Below, piece after piece: positions 14,929-22,574 of a DNA stretch of 64,000 nt (its first letter is position 1; each line of letters begins with the position of its first letter). The notes beneath the pieces were generated by a model that saw nothing but the letters and a program-made list of their open reading frames with translations, was not told where the DNA came from and did not search any database. A program made the translations under genes and the position numbers. The stretch is from assembly GCF_042653925.1 (NCBI RefSeq), contig NZ_JBHSFQ010000022.1, positions 1 to 64,000 on the forward strand, given 5' to 3'. The stretch is from Nocardiopsis_B mangrovi. Lineage in GTDB: Bacteria; Actinomycetota; Actinomycetes; Streptosporangiales; Streptosporangiaceae.

Positions 14929-16199
14929 GCATCTCGGCCACGCTGCGGCGGAGCCGGCTGTCCGTCCGTATCCGGCTCACCCTGCTCTACGGCGGCATGG
15001 TCCTGGCCTGCGGCATCGTGCTGCTGCTCACCGTGTACGCCCTGATGAAGTACATCCCGCGCTACAACCTGGAGGCCCCGCGGCCGACCGACCCCGCTGA
15101 CGACGCCACCGGAACGAGCGTCCCCTCCGGCGAGACGGGCATCCCGGCGGGTGACCCGGGCGTCCCTGCCGGCGACACGAGCGTCCCCGCCCGCGACACG
15201 AGTGTGCCCGGCTCGGACATCAGCCCCCTCATCCCCGCCGATACCGTGACCATCAGCAGCGAGGACGATGTCCTGATGGTGCTGCTGCAAGTGTCCGGCG
15301 TGGCGCTGATCGGAATGGCCCTGATCGCGTTCCTGCTCGGCTGGACCATCGCCGGCCGCATTCTCGCCCCCGTCCACCGCATCACCCGGACCGCGCACGC
15401 CGTCGCAGGCCACAACCTGCACGAACGCATCCGCCTCGACGGTCCGCAGGACGAGTTCACCGAACTCGCCGACACCATCGACACGATGCTCGACCGGCTG
15501 GACCGCAGTTTCCAGGCCCAGCAGCGCTTCGCCGCCAACGCCTCACATGAGCTGCGCACCCCGCTGGCGACCGCCCGCACCATGCTGCAGGTCGCCATCG
15601 CCCACCCCCGCGACCACGATCTCGCCGTCCTGGCCCCCAAACTGCTGGCCACCAACGAACGCAGCATCGCGACCGTGGAATCTCTGCTCGCCCTTTCCCG
15701 GGCCGACCACGGCATCGACGACGCACAGCCCGTCGACCTCGCCTCGGCCGCGGCGGACGCGCTGGAGCAGACGAGGGACGAAGCGGCGGAGCGCGGGATC
15801 AGCGTGCGCGGTGACCTGCATCCGGTCCGCGTGGACGGCGACGCGAACCTGCTCCGCCATCTGCTCGTCAACCTGCTGCACAACGCCGTCCGGCACAACC
15901 ACGCCGGCGGCACGGCGCGGCTGGCCACCACCGTCCGGGACGGTGCGGCGGTCGTCACCGTCACCAACACCGGTGACGCCATCACGGCCGACGAGGTCGG
16001 CCGGCTGTTCGAGCCGTTCCACCGCCGGCAGGCCCGTACCCACGCCAAGGGCCACGGCCTCGGCCTGACCCTCGTTCGCGCCATCGCCCACAGCCACCAC
16101 GGCACCGCCACGGCCGCGCCCAACCCCGGCGGCGGGCTCACCACCACCGTCGTCCTGCCCGCGGCAGGGCTCCCGGCCCCCGCCGCCGGCGGGGGCTGA
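14925..16199 (+). CDS. Sensor histidine kinase with Pro/Gly/Asp repeat external loop
   Basis: 424 residues; the ATG overlaps the regulator stop. TM1 about 18-40, external loop 45-113, TM2 about 116-139, then HAMP, a HisKA H-box with H208 (FAANASHELRTPL), N-box (NLLHNAVRHN) and G-box (KGHGLGLTLV). The external loop from residue 63 to 98 is a run of six- to seven-residue units: TSVPSGE, TGIPAGD, PGVPAGD, TSVPARD, TSVPGSD. This echoes the GGIPGGD/GGIPAGD units of the divergent secreted protein. The long in-frame extension upstream overlaps the regulator and is not real. Confidence 0.92.
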   Translation: MSISATLRRSRLSVRIRLTLLYGGMVLACGIVLLLTVYALMKYIPRYNLEAPRPTDPADDATGTSVPSGETGIPAGDPGVPAGDTSVPARDTSVPGSDISPLIPADTVTISSEDDVLMVLLQVSGVALIGMALIAFLLGWTIAGRILAPVHRITRTAHAVAGHNLHERIRLDGPQDEFTELADTIDTMLDRLDRSFQAQQRFAANASHELRTPLATARTMLQVAIAHPRDHDLAVLAPKLLATNERSIATVESLLALSRADHGIDDAQPVDLASAAADALEQTRDEAAERGISVRGDLHPVRVDGDANLLRHLLVNLLHNAVRHNHAGGTARLATTVRDGAAVVTVTNTGDAITADEVGRLFEPFHRRQARTHAKGHGLGLTLVRAIAHSHHGTATAAPNPGGGLTTTVVLPAAGLPAPAAGGG

Positions 16200-16210
16200 A
16201 CGGCCGCCGG

Positions 16211-17116
16211 TCACGCGTTGGCGGCGGTGCCCGTGCGGTGGTGCGTGCACCGGTCCGGGCCTCCCGTGCACACGCCGGGCTCGGGGGGCGGGGCGGGCGG
16301 CACGCCGAAGGCCGCGTGGAACGGGGTGCGCACGGCGTCGTCGCGGTCGAGGATCGCGAACACCACGTGCTCGAAGACGCCCTCGAACGCACCGAGGAGG
16401 TGGTGGGCGAACGCGTCGGCGACCTCGGCCGGGCGGTTGCCGAAGACCCCGCAGCCCCACGCGCCCAGGACCAGGCGGGTCCGCTCGTGGTACGCGGCAA
16501 CGGCGAGGACGCCGCCGGCGCGTGAGAGCAGCGCGCCCGGGACCGCGTGCGCGTCTTGGGGGCTGTCGCGCTCGATCATGCGCCGGTTGGGGGCGGCCGA
16601 GGTCAGGAACGCCACCGGGTAGGGGTCGGCCAGCCAGCGGCCGTTGTCCGTGCGGAAGACCGGGACACTCGGTGCGTAGATGACCTGGTCGGTGTAGAGC
16701 AGGTTGCGCTGCCGGCGGTGCGTGTCGTAGAACCCCGGGCAGCGCACCAGGGCGTCGTAGAGGGCGCTGGAGCGGGCCAGGCTCTCCTCCTGGGCGCGCG
16801 CACCGTTGGCCACGCCTCCCCCGGGGTTGCGCGCGGAGGCGAAGTTCAGCGCCGCGACGCCGCGGGAGTCCTGTGGACAGGCGGACAGGCGGGCGGCCGC
16901 TTCCAGGGTGCTCTCGACGGTCACCTCGAACCGCGTCGTGTAGGCGGCGCGCGGCGCCGGGAGACCGTGGACGTCTTCGGCGGAGTACAGGCGGGTGCCC
17001 GCGCGCATCGCGGCTACGCCGGCCGATATGTCGGCCTCGACCCCTTCGGCGGCGTACCACCCTCGGGTGAACGCCTCACGGGTCTCCTGCCACCTGGCGC
17101 GCATCATCCGCGACAC
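16211..17116 (-). CDS. Microbial-type poly(ADP-ribose) glycohydrolase (TIGR02452/DUF2263)
   Basis: 301 residues. It carries the signature of bacterial-type PARG: NFASARNPGGGVANGARAQEE, with the GGG loop at 99-101, seven residues, then Q109-E110-E111. The second catalytic-site Glu binds the scissile ribose in this family. Later conserved stretches are APSVPVFRTDNG and LGAWGCGVFGNRPAEVADAF. The enzyme removes poly(ADP-ribose) from proteins. The first codon is taken as GTG at 17116; ATGs at 17107 or 17104 are alternatives. The Pro/His-rich C-terminal 25 residues look like a non-conserved tail. No PARP gene is visible nearby. Confidence 0.9.
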   Translation of the reverse strand: MSRMMRARWQETREAFTRGWYAAEGVEADISAGVAAMRAGTRLYSAEDVHGLPAPRAAYTTRFEVTVESTLEAAARLSACPQDSRGVAALNFASARNPGGGVANGARAQEESLARSSALYDALVRCPGFYDTHRRQRNLLYTDQVIYAPSVPVFRTDNGRWLADPYPVAFLTSAAPNRRMIERDSPQDAHAVPGALLSRAGGVLAVAAYHERTRLVLGAWGCGVFGNRPAEVADAFAHHLLGAFEGVFEHVVFAILDRDDAVRTPFHAAFGVPPAPPPEPGVCTGGPDRCTHHRTGTAANA

Positions 17117-17417
17117 CGCCGGCCCCCTGCTCCGTCGACACTCCTGCGGACACGCACGCTACCTCCGGCCGCATCGGCGGAACAACGGGTTTTCGCCCGT
17201 CCGCGACCGCGCGGGGCGGTCCACGGTGCGGACCGTCCGGCGGCGCCCGCGCGGGCGGGGAGAGTGATCTTGGTCATCCCGCGGCGGGCGGGAGCCGGCG
17301 GAGGGGCCGCCCGCAAGCCGAAACCGCGGGGGGCGGCCGGCGGGCCGCCGGGCGGACGGACGGGCCCGGGTTGCCAAACGCGCGCCGTCATTGGTAGGGC
17401 TGAGTTCACAGATTCAC

Positions 17418-17434
17418 TTAGTTACGCTAACGAA
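17418..17434. promoter_or_regulatory. 17-bp palindrome upstream of the MFS transporter gene
   Basis: TTAGTTACGCTAACGAA reads as GTTA-CGC-TAAC with TT/AA outer arms and one mismatch pair. It sits 26-42 bp before the MFS start, inside an AT-rich island in otherwise GC-only sequence. The form suits a MarR- or TetR-type repressor; no such gene adjoins it. The rest of 17117-17459 is GC-rich with nothing recognised. Confidence 0.5.
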
Positions 17435-17459
17435 CTCTCTCGCGGCCGCGCCGCATCCG

Positions 17460-18644
17460 ATGCCTGAAAGGTCGGTTCACCCGGTGAATTGGTTCGTCCG
17501 CGTCCTCATACACGGGACCCTGTTCCACGGATCGCTCGCCACCATCCGTCCCGTCATCTCCTACCGGGCGCTCGACATCGGGCTCGGACCGGTGTGGCTC
17601 GGCGTCTTCAGCGCCGCGTTCTCGCTGCTCCCGCTGTTCGTCGCCATCCCGATCGGGCGCTGGGTGGACCTGCACGACGAACGCCCCGCCTACCTCACGG
17701 GCAGCGTGCTGGTCACCGCCTCGGCGGTCGGCCTCACCTTCGCCTACACCCCCTGGGCGATCATGCTCTGCGCCGCCGCGGCCGGCGTCGGACTGATCCT
17801 GTCGATGGTGGCGGCGCAGGCCATGATCGCCAACCGCTCCCCCAGATCGACCTTCGATTCCCGCTTCGGCCTGTTCGCCCTGGCGGGGTCCATGGGCCAG
17901 CTCCTCGGCCCGCTGTTACTCTCCGGGCTCGCCGCCACCGAGCCCGCCTCGCTCACCGCCACCGCCTTCATCGGCACCGCGATCGCGGCGGCGCTCTCCC
18001 TCGTCGCCCTCATCGGCATGCCCGCCCCCGAACGGCGGCAGCGCGCCTCCGCCGACGGCACGCCGCCCCGCCGCCAGCGCGTCGTGGACGTCCTGCGCGA
18101 ACCCGGCATCATCCCCGCGATCCTCGCCAGCCTCATGGTGCTGGCCGCCATCGACGTCACCATCGTCTACCTGCCCGCGTTCGGCGAGGAGCGCGGCATC
18201 TCGGCCGCCACGGTCAGCCTCCTCCTGGCCGTCCGCGCCGCCGCCTCGGTGGTGTCGCGCGCGTTCCTCGGCATGGCGGTCGCCCGCGCCGGCCGGCACG
18301 CGGTCCTGTTCGCCAGCCTGGTCCTGTCGGCGGTGTGCGTCGCCTCGCTGTCGATCCCGATGCCCGTGTGGGGGCTGGCGGTCGCCCTGGCCGTCGCGGG
18401 CCTGGGGCTGGGGATCGGCCAGCCCCTGACCATGGCGTGGGTGGCCGACGCCGCCGCGCCCGAGGCCCGCGGCACCGCCATGGCGCTGCGGATGTCGGGC
18501 AACCACCTGGGGCAGACCATCCTGCCGCTGGCCGCCGGGGCGGTGGCCGGCGGCCTCGGGGTGACCGCGATCTTCGCGACGTTCGGCGCGGGACTCGCGG
18601 CGACGGCGGCGGCCATGCGCCGCCCCAGGCCGCGTGCGCGCTGA
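17460..18644 (+). CDS. MFS transporter (12 TM, drug/metabolite exporter type)
   Basis: 394 residues if the ATG at 17460 is used; a GTG at 17484 (after GAAAGG, but far) is the alternative and would start NWFVRVLIHG. Twelve hydrophobic segments, with the loop 2-3 motif as FVAIPIGRWVDLHDERPA (a variant of GxLaDrxGrr) and the motif C-like GLGLGIGQPLTMAWVADAA in the second half. Cytoplasmic loop 6-7 is Arg-rich. Substrate unknown; the predicted operator upstream suggests inducible expression, common for efflux pumps. Confidence 0.85.
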   Translation: MPERSVHPVNWFVRVLIHGTLFHGSLATIRPVISYRALDIGLGPVWLGVFSAAFSLLPLFVAIPIGRWVDLHDERPAYLTGSVLVTASAVGLTFAYTPWAIMLCAAAAGVGLILSMVAAQAMIANRSPRSTFDSRFGLFALAGSMGQLLGPLLLSGLAATEPASLTATAFIGTAIAAALSLVALIGMPAPERRQRASADGTPPRRQRVVDVLREPGIIPAILASLMVLAAIDVTIVYLPAFGEERGISAATVSLLLAVRAAASVVSRAFLGMAVARAGRHAVLFASLVLSAVCVASLSIPMPVWGLAVALAVAGLGLGIGQPLTMAWVADAAAPEARGTAMALRMSGNHLGQTILPLAAGAVAGGLGVTAIFATFGAGLAATAAAMRRPRPRAR

Positions 18645-18753
18645 CCCGGGCGGGCGCGGGGCGCCCCGCACGGCGCCGACGGCCCCGGCGCCGCCGTGCC
18701 GGACGGCACGACGGGAAGTATTCGCGAAATCGCCCGGCGGATACAGCCGATAA

Positions 18754-18790
18754 GCGCGAGAGGCCGTCCATATGACGCGCGGCCTCGCGC
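18754..18790. terminator. Stem-loop between MFS and nitrilase genes
   Basis: Positions 18754-18766 pair with 18780-18790 apart from a two-base bulge, around a 13-base A/T-containing loop. Convergent genes end on both sides. Confidence 0.5.
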
Positions 18791-18798
18791 ACCGCGGG

Positions 18799-19590
18799 TC
18801 ACAGGCGGGCGTTGACCAGAACGGGGACCGTCGCGCGCGCGGATTCGGCGGCGGCCGGGTCGATGTCGGCCACCAGCAGCCCGGGCGCGGCGCCCAGGGC
18901 CTCCGCGGTCCGGCCCATCGGGGTGATCGCGGCGCTGTGGCCGATCCCGCGCGGCGCGGGGCCGGCGACCTCCTCGCCCACGGCGGCGGGGTCGGCCTGG
19001 CCGCAGGCCAGGATCCACGAGGTGGAGTCCAGCGCGCGAGCGCGGGTGAGCAGCTCCCACTGCTCCGCCTTGCCCTCGCCCGCGCCCCACGACGCGCACA
19101 CGACGGTGGCGACCGCCCCCTCCGCCGCCAAGCGGCGGAAAAGTTCCGGGAACCGGACGTCGTAGCAGGTCGCCAGGCCGATGCGGACCCCGTCGACCTC
19201 GATGGACACCGGCTCCTCCCCCGGTTCGACGGAGTCGGACTCGCGGAAGCCGAAGGCGTCGAAGACGTGGATCTTGCGGTATGCGGCCTCGACCCCCGCG
19301 CCTGTCGCGAGCAGCACGTTGCGGACCCGGCCGTCGGGGGCGGGGGAGAACATCCCCGCCACGACGACGACGCCGGCCTCGGCGGCGATCGCCCGCAGCG
19401 CCGTCGCCCAGGGGCCGTCGAGCGGTTCGGCCACGGGGGCGAGCGGCACCCCGAAGCGGACCATCGCCGCCTCGGGGAAGACCGCCACGCGGGCGCCGGC
19501 CTCGGCGGAGCGCCGCACCCCCGCGCGGATCAGCTCCAGGTTGGCGGCGGGGTCGTCGGTGGAGCACATCTGGTTCAGTGCGATCCGCAT
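18799..19590 (-). CDS. Carbon-nitrogen hydrolase (nitrilase superfamily amidase)
   Basis: 263 residues from an ATG at 19590 preceded by AAAGGA; the upstream in-frame ATG at 19665 would run through the divergent promoter. The catalytic triad is visible: E40 (VFPEAAM), K106 (YRKIHVFD) and C142 (ATCYDVRFPE). C-terminal AAITPMGRTAEALG and ADIDP are typical of the omega-amidase/Nit-like branch, which cleaves amides of dicarboxylates or deaminated glutathione. It is divergent from a GntR regulator and shares a motif with the transporter and DUF2848 genes, so it probably acts on a transported amide whose acid is processed by the cluster (inference). Confidence 0.88.
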   Translation of the reverse strand: MRIALNQMCSTDDPAANLELIRAGVRRSAEAGARVAVFPEAAMVRFGVPLAPVAEPLDGPWATALRAIAAEAGVVVVAGMFSPAPDGRVRNVLLATGAGVEAAYRKIHVFDAFGFRESDSVEPGEEPVSIEVDGVRIGLATCYDVRFPELFRRLAAEGAVATVVCASWGAGEGKAEQWELLTRARALDSTSWILACGQADPAAVGEEVAGPAPRGIGHSAAITPMGRTAEALGAAPGLLVADIDPAAAESARATVPVLVNARL

Positions 19591-19646
19591 GGGCGCGTCC
19601 TTTCGGCCGTGTCGTCCCGGGGTCCGGGCTGGAATACTAGAGTGCT

Positions 19647-19663
19647 GCATACAGATTGTGTAC
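19647..19663 (-). promoter_or_regulatory. Predicted GntR operator, nitrilase/gntR promoter
   Basis: Read on the minus strand: GTACACAATCTGTATGC. It matches 13 of 17 bases with 21753-21769. It lies 16 bp before the gntR start and overlaps the -35 area of the nitrilase promoter (minus-strand TAGTAT -10 at 19634-19639). Confidence 0.6.
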
Positions 19664-19679
19664 AAGAGGAGGGCCTGTG

Positions 19680-20306
19680 GTGGAGTCCGGCCGGGACCGC
19701 GCCTACGCGTATCTCAAGGAGACCTACCTGGCCGACCCGGAGTGCCAGGGGCGGTTCATCAACGAGCAGGAGATCGCCGACCGCATCGGGGTCTCGCGCA
19801 CACCCATCCGCGAAGCGCTGTTCCAGCTCTCCGCCGAGGACCTGGTGCAGCTGATCCCCAAGCGCGGCGCCTATGTCGCCCCCCTGACCGGACGTGAGAT
19901 CCGCGAGCTGATGGAGCTGCGCGGCATGGTCGAGCGCCACGCCGCCGGCCGGGTGCTGGACACCGGAGCGGCCCCGCTGGAGGCCATGCGCGCGGCCTTG
20001 GCCGAACAGTACGCGCTGCGCTCCGGCGAGCACGGGCGCGAATTCATCGACTGGGACCAGCGCTTCCACTTCGCGCTGGTCGAAGCCGCCGGCAACGAGA
20101 TGCTCGCCAAGCTCTACGGCGGGCTCCGCGCCCGCCAGGTGCGGGCCGGGGTCGTGGCGCTGTTCTCCACCCCCGACCGGCACGAGGCGGTCCTGCGCGA
20201 GCACGAGGAGATCGTGGGCGCGCTGGCCGACGACGACGCCGACGCCGCGCACCGCGCGATCACCGCCCACCTCGACTCCACGCTGCGGGTCCTGCTGGAC
20301 TCCTGA
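19680..20306 (+). CDS. GntR/FCD-family transcriptional regulator
   Basis: 208 residues. Of two adjacent GTG codons, 19680 has the better spacing (six bases) to AGGAGGG at 19667-19673. The winged-helix N-terminal domain contains NEQEIADRIGVSRTPIREALFQLSAEDLVQLIPKRGAYV, the GntR signature. The all-helical FCD domain follows, with metal/ligand residues in the D..H/H patterns (FIDWDQRFHFALVEAAGNEML, REHEEIVGAL, AITAHLDSTL). It should sense an organic acid. Predicted to bind both 17-bp motifs and control the nitrilase, itself, the transporter and the DUF2848 gene. Confidence 0.93.
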   Translation: MESGRDRAYAYLKETYLADPECQGRFINEQEIADRIGVSRTPIREALFQLSAEDLVQLIPKRGAYVAPLTGREIRELMELRGMVERHAAGRVLDTGAAPLEAMRAALAEQYALRSGEHGREFIDWDQRFHFALVEAAGNEMLAKLYGGLRARQVRAGVVALFSTPDRHEAVLREHEEIVGALADDDADAAHRAITAHLDSTLRVLLDS

Positions 20307-20317
20307 ACCCGCGCGCC

Positions 20318-20346
20318 GCCGGCGCGGCCCTCGGGGCCGCGCCGGC
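20318..20346. terminator. Perfect 13-bp stem-loop, bidirectional terminator
   Basis: Positions 20318-20330 pair perfectly with 20334-20346 around TCG, between the convergent gntR and transporter genes. Confidence 0.7.
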
Positions 20347-20350
20347 GCGC

Positions 20351-21703
20351 TCACGCCCCTGCGGGGCCCGGCGACGCGGCGGCCTCCAGCACCTCGTCGT
20401 CCTCCTCCGGAACCGGGTTGCGGCCCAGCAGCAGGCCGATCACGGTCACCACGACGGTCACGGCGATGTAGACCGACAGGGGGACCCAGGTGCCGAACTC
20501 GGCGAGCAGGAAGGTGAACAGCAGCGGGGCGATGGCACCGCCGATGACGCCGGCCAGCGTGTAGGCCATCGAACTGCCGCTGCTGCGCAGCCGCGGGTGG
20601 AACTGCTCGGCGACGAACGCGGCCTGCGGGCCGTACATCAGCGAGTGCAGGACGAGCCCGACCACGACGCCGCCCGCGAGGACCGCGAACGAGCCGCCCG
20701 AGATCAGCGGGAAGAACACGAACGCCCACACCGCGGCGCCGACCGCCGCGGCGCCGTAGAGCAGCCGCCGGTTGACGATGTCGGAGAGCCACCCGGCCAG
20801 CGGGATGACGAACACCTGCACCGAGGAGCCGATGAGCACGGCGGCCAGCGCGGTCCCCGACTCGAACCCGAGCTCCTGGGTGGCGTAGGTGAGCACGAAG
20901 ACCGTGAACAGCGCGTAGACGACGTCGGGGGCGACGCGGCTGAGGATGGCGGCGATCAGCGAGCGGGGCTGCTCGCGGAACACGTCGCGGATCGGCGCGG
21001 CCGAGCGCTCCCCCTCCTGCTCCATGGCCTGGAAGACCGGGGTCTCCTCCAGCTTGGCGCGGATCCACAGCCCGAAGATCACCAGCACGCCCGACAGCAG
21101 GAACGCCACGCGCCAGCCCCAGGAGAGGAACTGGTCCTCGGTCAGCACCAGGCCGAGCAGGGCGAGGACGCCGTTGGCCATGAGGTTGCCCGCGGGCGGG
21201 CCGACCTGGGCCGCGGAGGCGAAGAAGCCGCGCTTGCGCGGGTCGCCGAACTCGCTGGACAGCAGCACCGCGCCGCCCCATTCGCCGCCGACGCCCACGC
21301 CCTGGGCGAAGCGCAGCAGCACGAGCAGGACGGCCGCCGTCGAGCCGATGGTGGCGTGGGTGGGCAGCAGCCCGATCAGGAAGGTGGAGACGCCGACGAT
21401 CATGAGGGTGCTGATCAGCACCTTCTTGCGGCCGATCACGTCGCCGAGCCGACCGAACACGAACCCGCCCAGCGGGCGCGCGATGTAGCCGATGGCGTAG
21501 GTGGAGAACGCCAGCAGCGTGGCCGCCAGCGGGTCGTGGCTGGGGAAGAAGAGCTGCCCCAGTACCAGGGCCGATGCGGCCGAGTAGACCGCGAAGTCGT
21601 ACCACTCCAGCGCGGTGCCGGAGAGGCTGGCGACGAAGGCGCGGACCACGTCCCCCCGTGCCGGCCTCGGCGGCGCCGGCGCCGGGCCCTGTGTGTGTGC
21701 CAT
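20351..21703 (-). CDS. MFS transporter, metabolite:H+ symporter (MHS) type
   Basis: 450 residues from the ATG at 21703. Family marks: N-terminal SLSGTALEWYDFAVYSAASALVLGQLFFP, loop motif GYIARPLGGFVFGRLGDVIGRKKVL, RFAQGVGVGGEWGGAVLL, and WRVAFLLSGVLVIFGLWIRAKLEETPVF. These are typical of ShiA/KgtP/ProP-like importers of organic acids or betaines. The longer in-frame start crosses the divergent promoter. The start region is unusually CA-rich (ACACACA on the coding strand around 21690-21725). It is divergent from the DUF2848 gene with the predicted GntR site between them, so it probably imports the substrate of this cluster. Confidence 0.92.
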   Translation of the reverse strand: MAHTQGPAPAPPRPARGDVVRAFVASLSGTALEWYDFAVYSAASALVLGQLFFPSHDPLAATLLAFSTYAIGYIARPLGGFVFGRLGDVIGRKKVLISTLMIVGVSTFLIGLLPTHATIGSTAAVLLVLLRFAQGVGVGGEWGGAVLLSSEFGDPRKRGFFASAAQVGPPAGNLMANGVLALLGLVLTEDQFLSWGWRVAFLLSGVLVIFGLWIRAKLEETPVFQAMEQEGERSAAPIRDVFREQPRSLIAAILSRVAPDVVYALFTVFVLTYATQELGFESGTALAAVLIGSSVQVFVIPLAGWLSDIVNRRLLYGAAAVGAAVWAFVFFPLISGGSFAVLAGGVVVGLVLHSLMYGPQAAFVAEQFHPRLRSSGSSMAYTLAGVIGGAIAPLLFTFLLAEFGTWVPLSVYIAVTVVVTVIGLLLGRNPVPEEDDEVLEAAASPGPAGA

Positions 21704-21752
21704 GTGTGTCACCTGTGTCTTCCGTGTATGCGACCTCCTCGGTATATTGATC

Positions 21753-21769
21753 GTATACAAGACGTATGC
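21753..21769 (+). promoter_or_regulatory. Predicted GntR operator, transporter/DUF2848 promoter
   Basis: GTATACAAGACGTATGC, 13 of 17 identical to the minus strand of 19647-19663 (shared core GTA-x-ACAA-N3-GTATGC). Located 19 bp before the DUF2848 start and 50 bp before the transporter start. A further GTATGC lies at 21726-21731. Confidence 0.6.
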
Positions 21770-21788
21770 GCAAGTACCGGGAGCGGAT

Positions 21789-22481
21789 TTGACACTGTTG
21801 AAACTTGAACTCAACGATGGGACGACCGCCGAGGTCGAGGTCGCCGCCCTGCTCAACGGCGGCTACGCCGGGCGCAGCCAGGAGGACGTGCGCGCGCACG
21901 TGGCGGAACTCGCCGCGCTGGGGGTCCCCGCTCCCACCGTCACCCCGGCCCTCTACCCGGTGTCGCCCTATCTCGCCCAGCAGACCGGCGAGGTGGCCGT
22001 CCAGCACGGCCGCACCTCCGGCGAGGCCGAATGGGCGCTGGTCGTGGCCGGAAACCGCCCCGAGGACCTCCTGCTCACGGTCGCCTGCGACCACACCGAC
22101 CGCGCCCTCGAGGTGCACGGCGTGGCCTGGAGCAAGAACGCGAGCCCCGACGTGCTCGGCGCGCGCGCCTGGCGCCTCACCGACATCGCCGACCGCGTCG
22201 ACGAACTCACCCTCACCGCCTGGGTCGGCGACACCGAGGCCGGCACCGAGATCCAGCGCGGCACCCTGGCCGAGCTCCTGACCCCGCAGGACTGGGCGGA
22301 GATCCTGCGCGAGCGCGGCCTCCTGCTGCCCGGCACGGTCCTGCTCTCGGGGACGATCCCCATGCACGAGGGCGTCGACCAGTTCGCCGGCGCCTGGCGC
22401 GTCGAGCTCGGCGACCCGCGCACCGGCGACACCATCGGCGTCGGCTACTCCGTGCGGCGGATGCCCGAGCCCATCGGCTGA
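21789..22481 (+). CDS. DUF2848 family protein
   Basis: 230 residues. The likely start is TTG at 21789, five bases after GGGAG; no ATG or GTG fits. Recognised as DUF2848 by the order of its conserved stretches: GYAGRSQEDVRAHVAELAALGVPAPTVTPALYPVS, GEAEWALVVAGNRPEDLLLTVACDHTDR with acidic/His residues, GVAWSKNASPDVLG, and LLLPGTVLLSGTIP. The fold is thought to be related to fumarylacetoacetate hydrolases, so a C-C or C-N bond hydrolysis/isomerisation of an acid is plausible. The reaction is not known. Linked to the transporter and nitrilase by the shared operator. Confidence 0.85.
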   Translation: MTLLKLELNDGTTAEVEVAALLNGGYAGRSQEDVRAHVAELAALGVPAPTVTPALYPVSPYLAQQTGEVAVQHGRTSGEAEWALVVAGNRPEDLLLTVACDHTDRALEVHGVAWSKNASPDVLGARAWRLTDIADRVDELTLTAWVGDTEAGTEIQRGTLAELLTPQDWAEILRERGLLLPGTVLLSGTIPMHEGVDQFAGAWRVELGDPRTGDTIGVGYSVRRMPEPIG

Positions 22482-22484
22482 CGC

Positions 22485-22561
22485 CCCGGACCCGCCGGCC
22501 CGCGCACCGGCGGGTCCGGGAACGCCTGTGCCCCGCCCCCCAGCGGGGGCGGGGCACAGGC
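22485..22561. terminator. Two tandem hairpins between convergent genes
   Basis: First: 22485-22498 pairs with 22507-22520 (14 bp, 8-base loop). Second: 22524-22540 pairs with 22545-22561 (17 bp, CAGC loop). Both are perfect. They separate the DUF2848 gene from the convergent dehydrogenase. Confidence 0.75.
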
Positions 22562-22574
22562 GCGTCTCACGGGA

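Noticed and set aside
14157..16199. 680-residue version of the sensor kinase
   Set aside because: The N-terminal extension overlaps the response regulator in another frame. The ATGA overlap and TM1 position support the start at 14925.
21689..21725. CA-rich simple repeat as a phase-variable tract
   Set aside because: The ACACAC runs are short and interrupted; length variation would need to be shown between strains.
19575..22367. 930-residue minus-strand frame across gntR, transporter and DUF2848
   Set aside because: It spans several genes on both strands in a shifted frame; the true products are recognisable in other frames.
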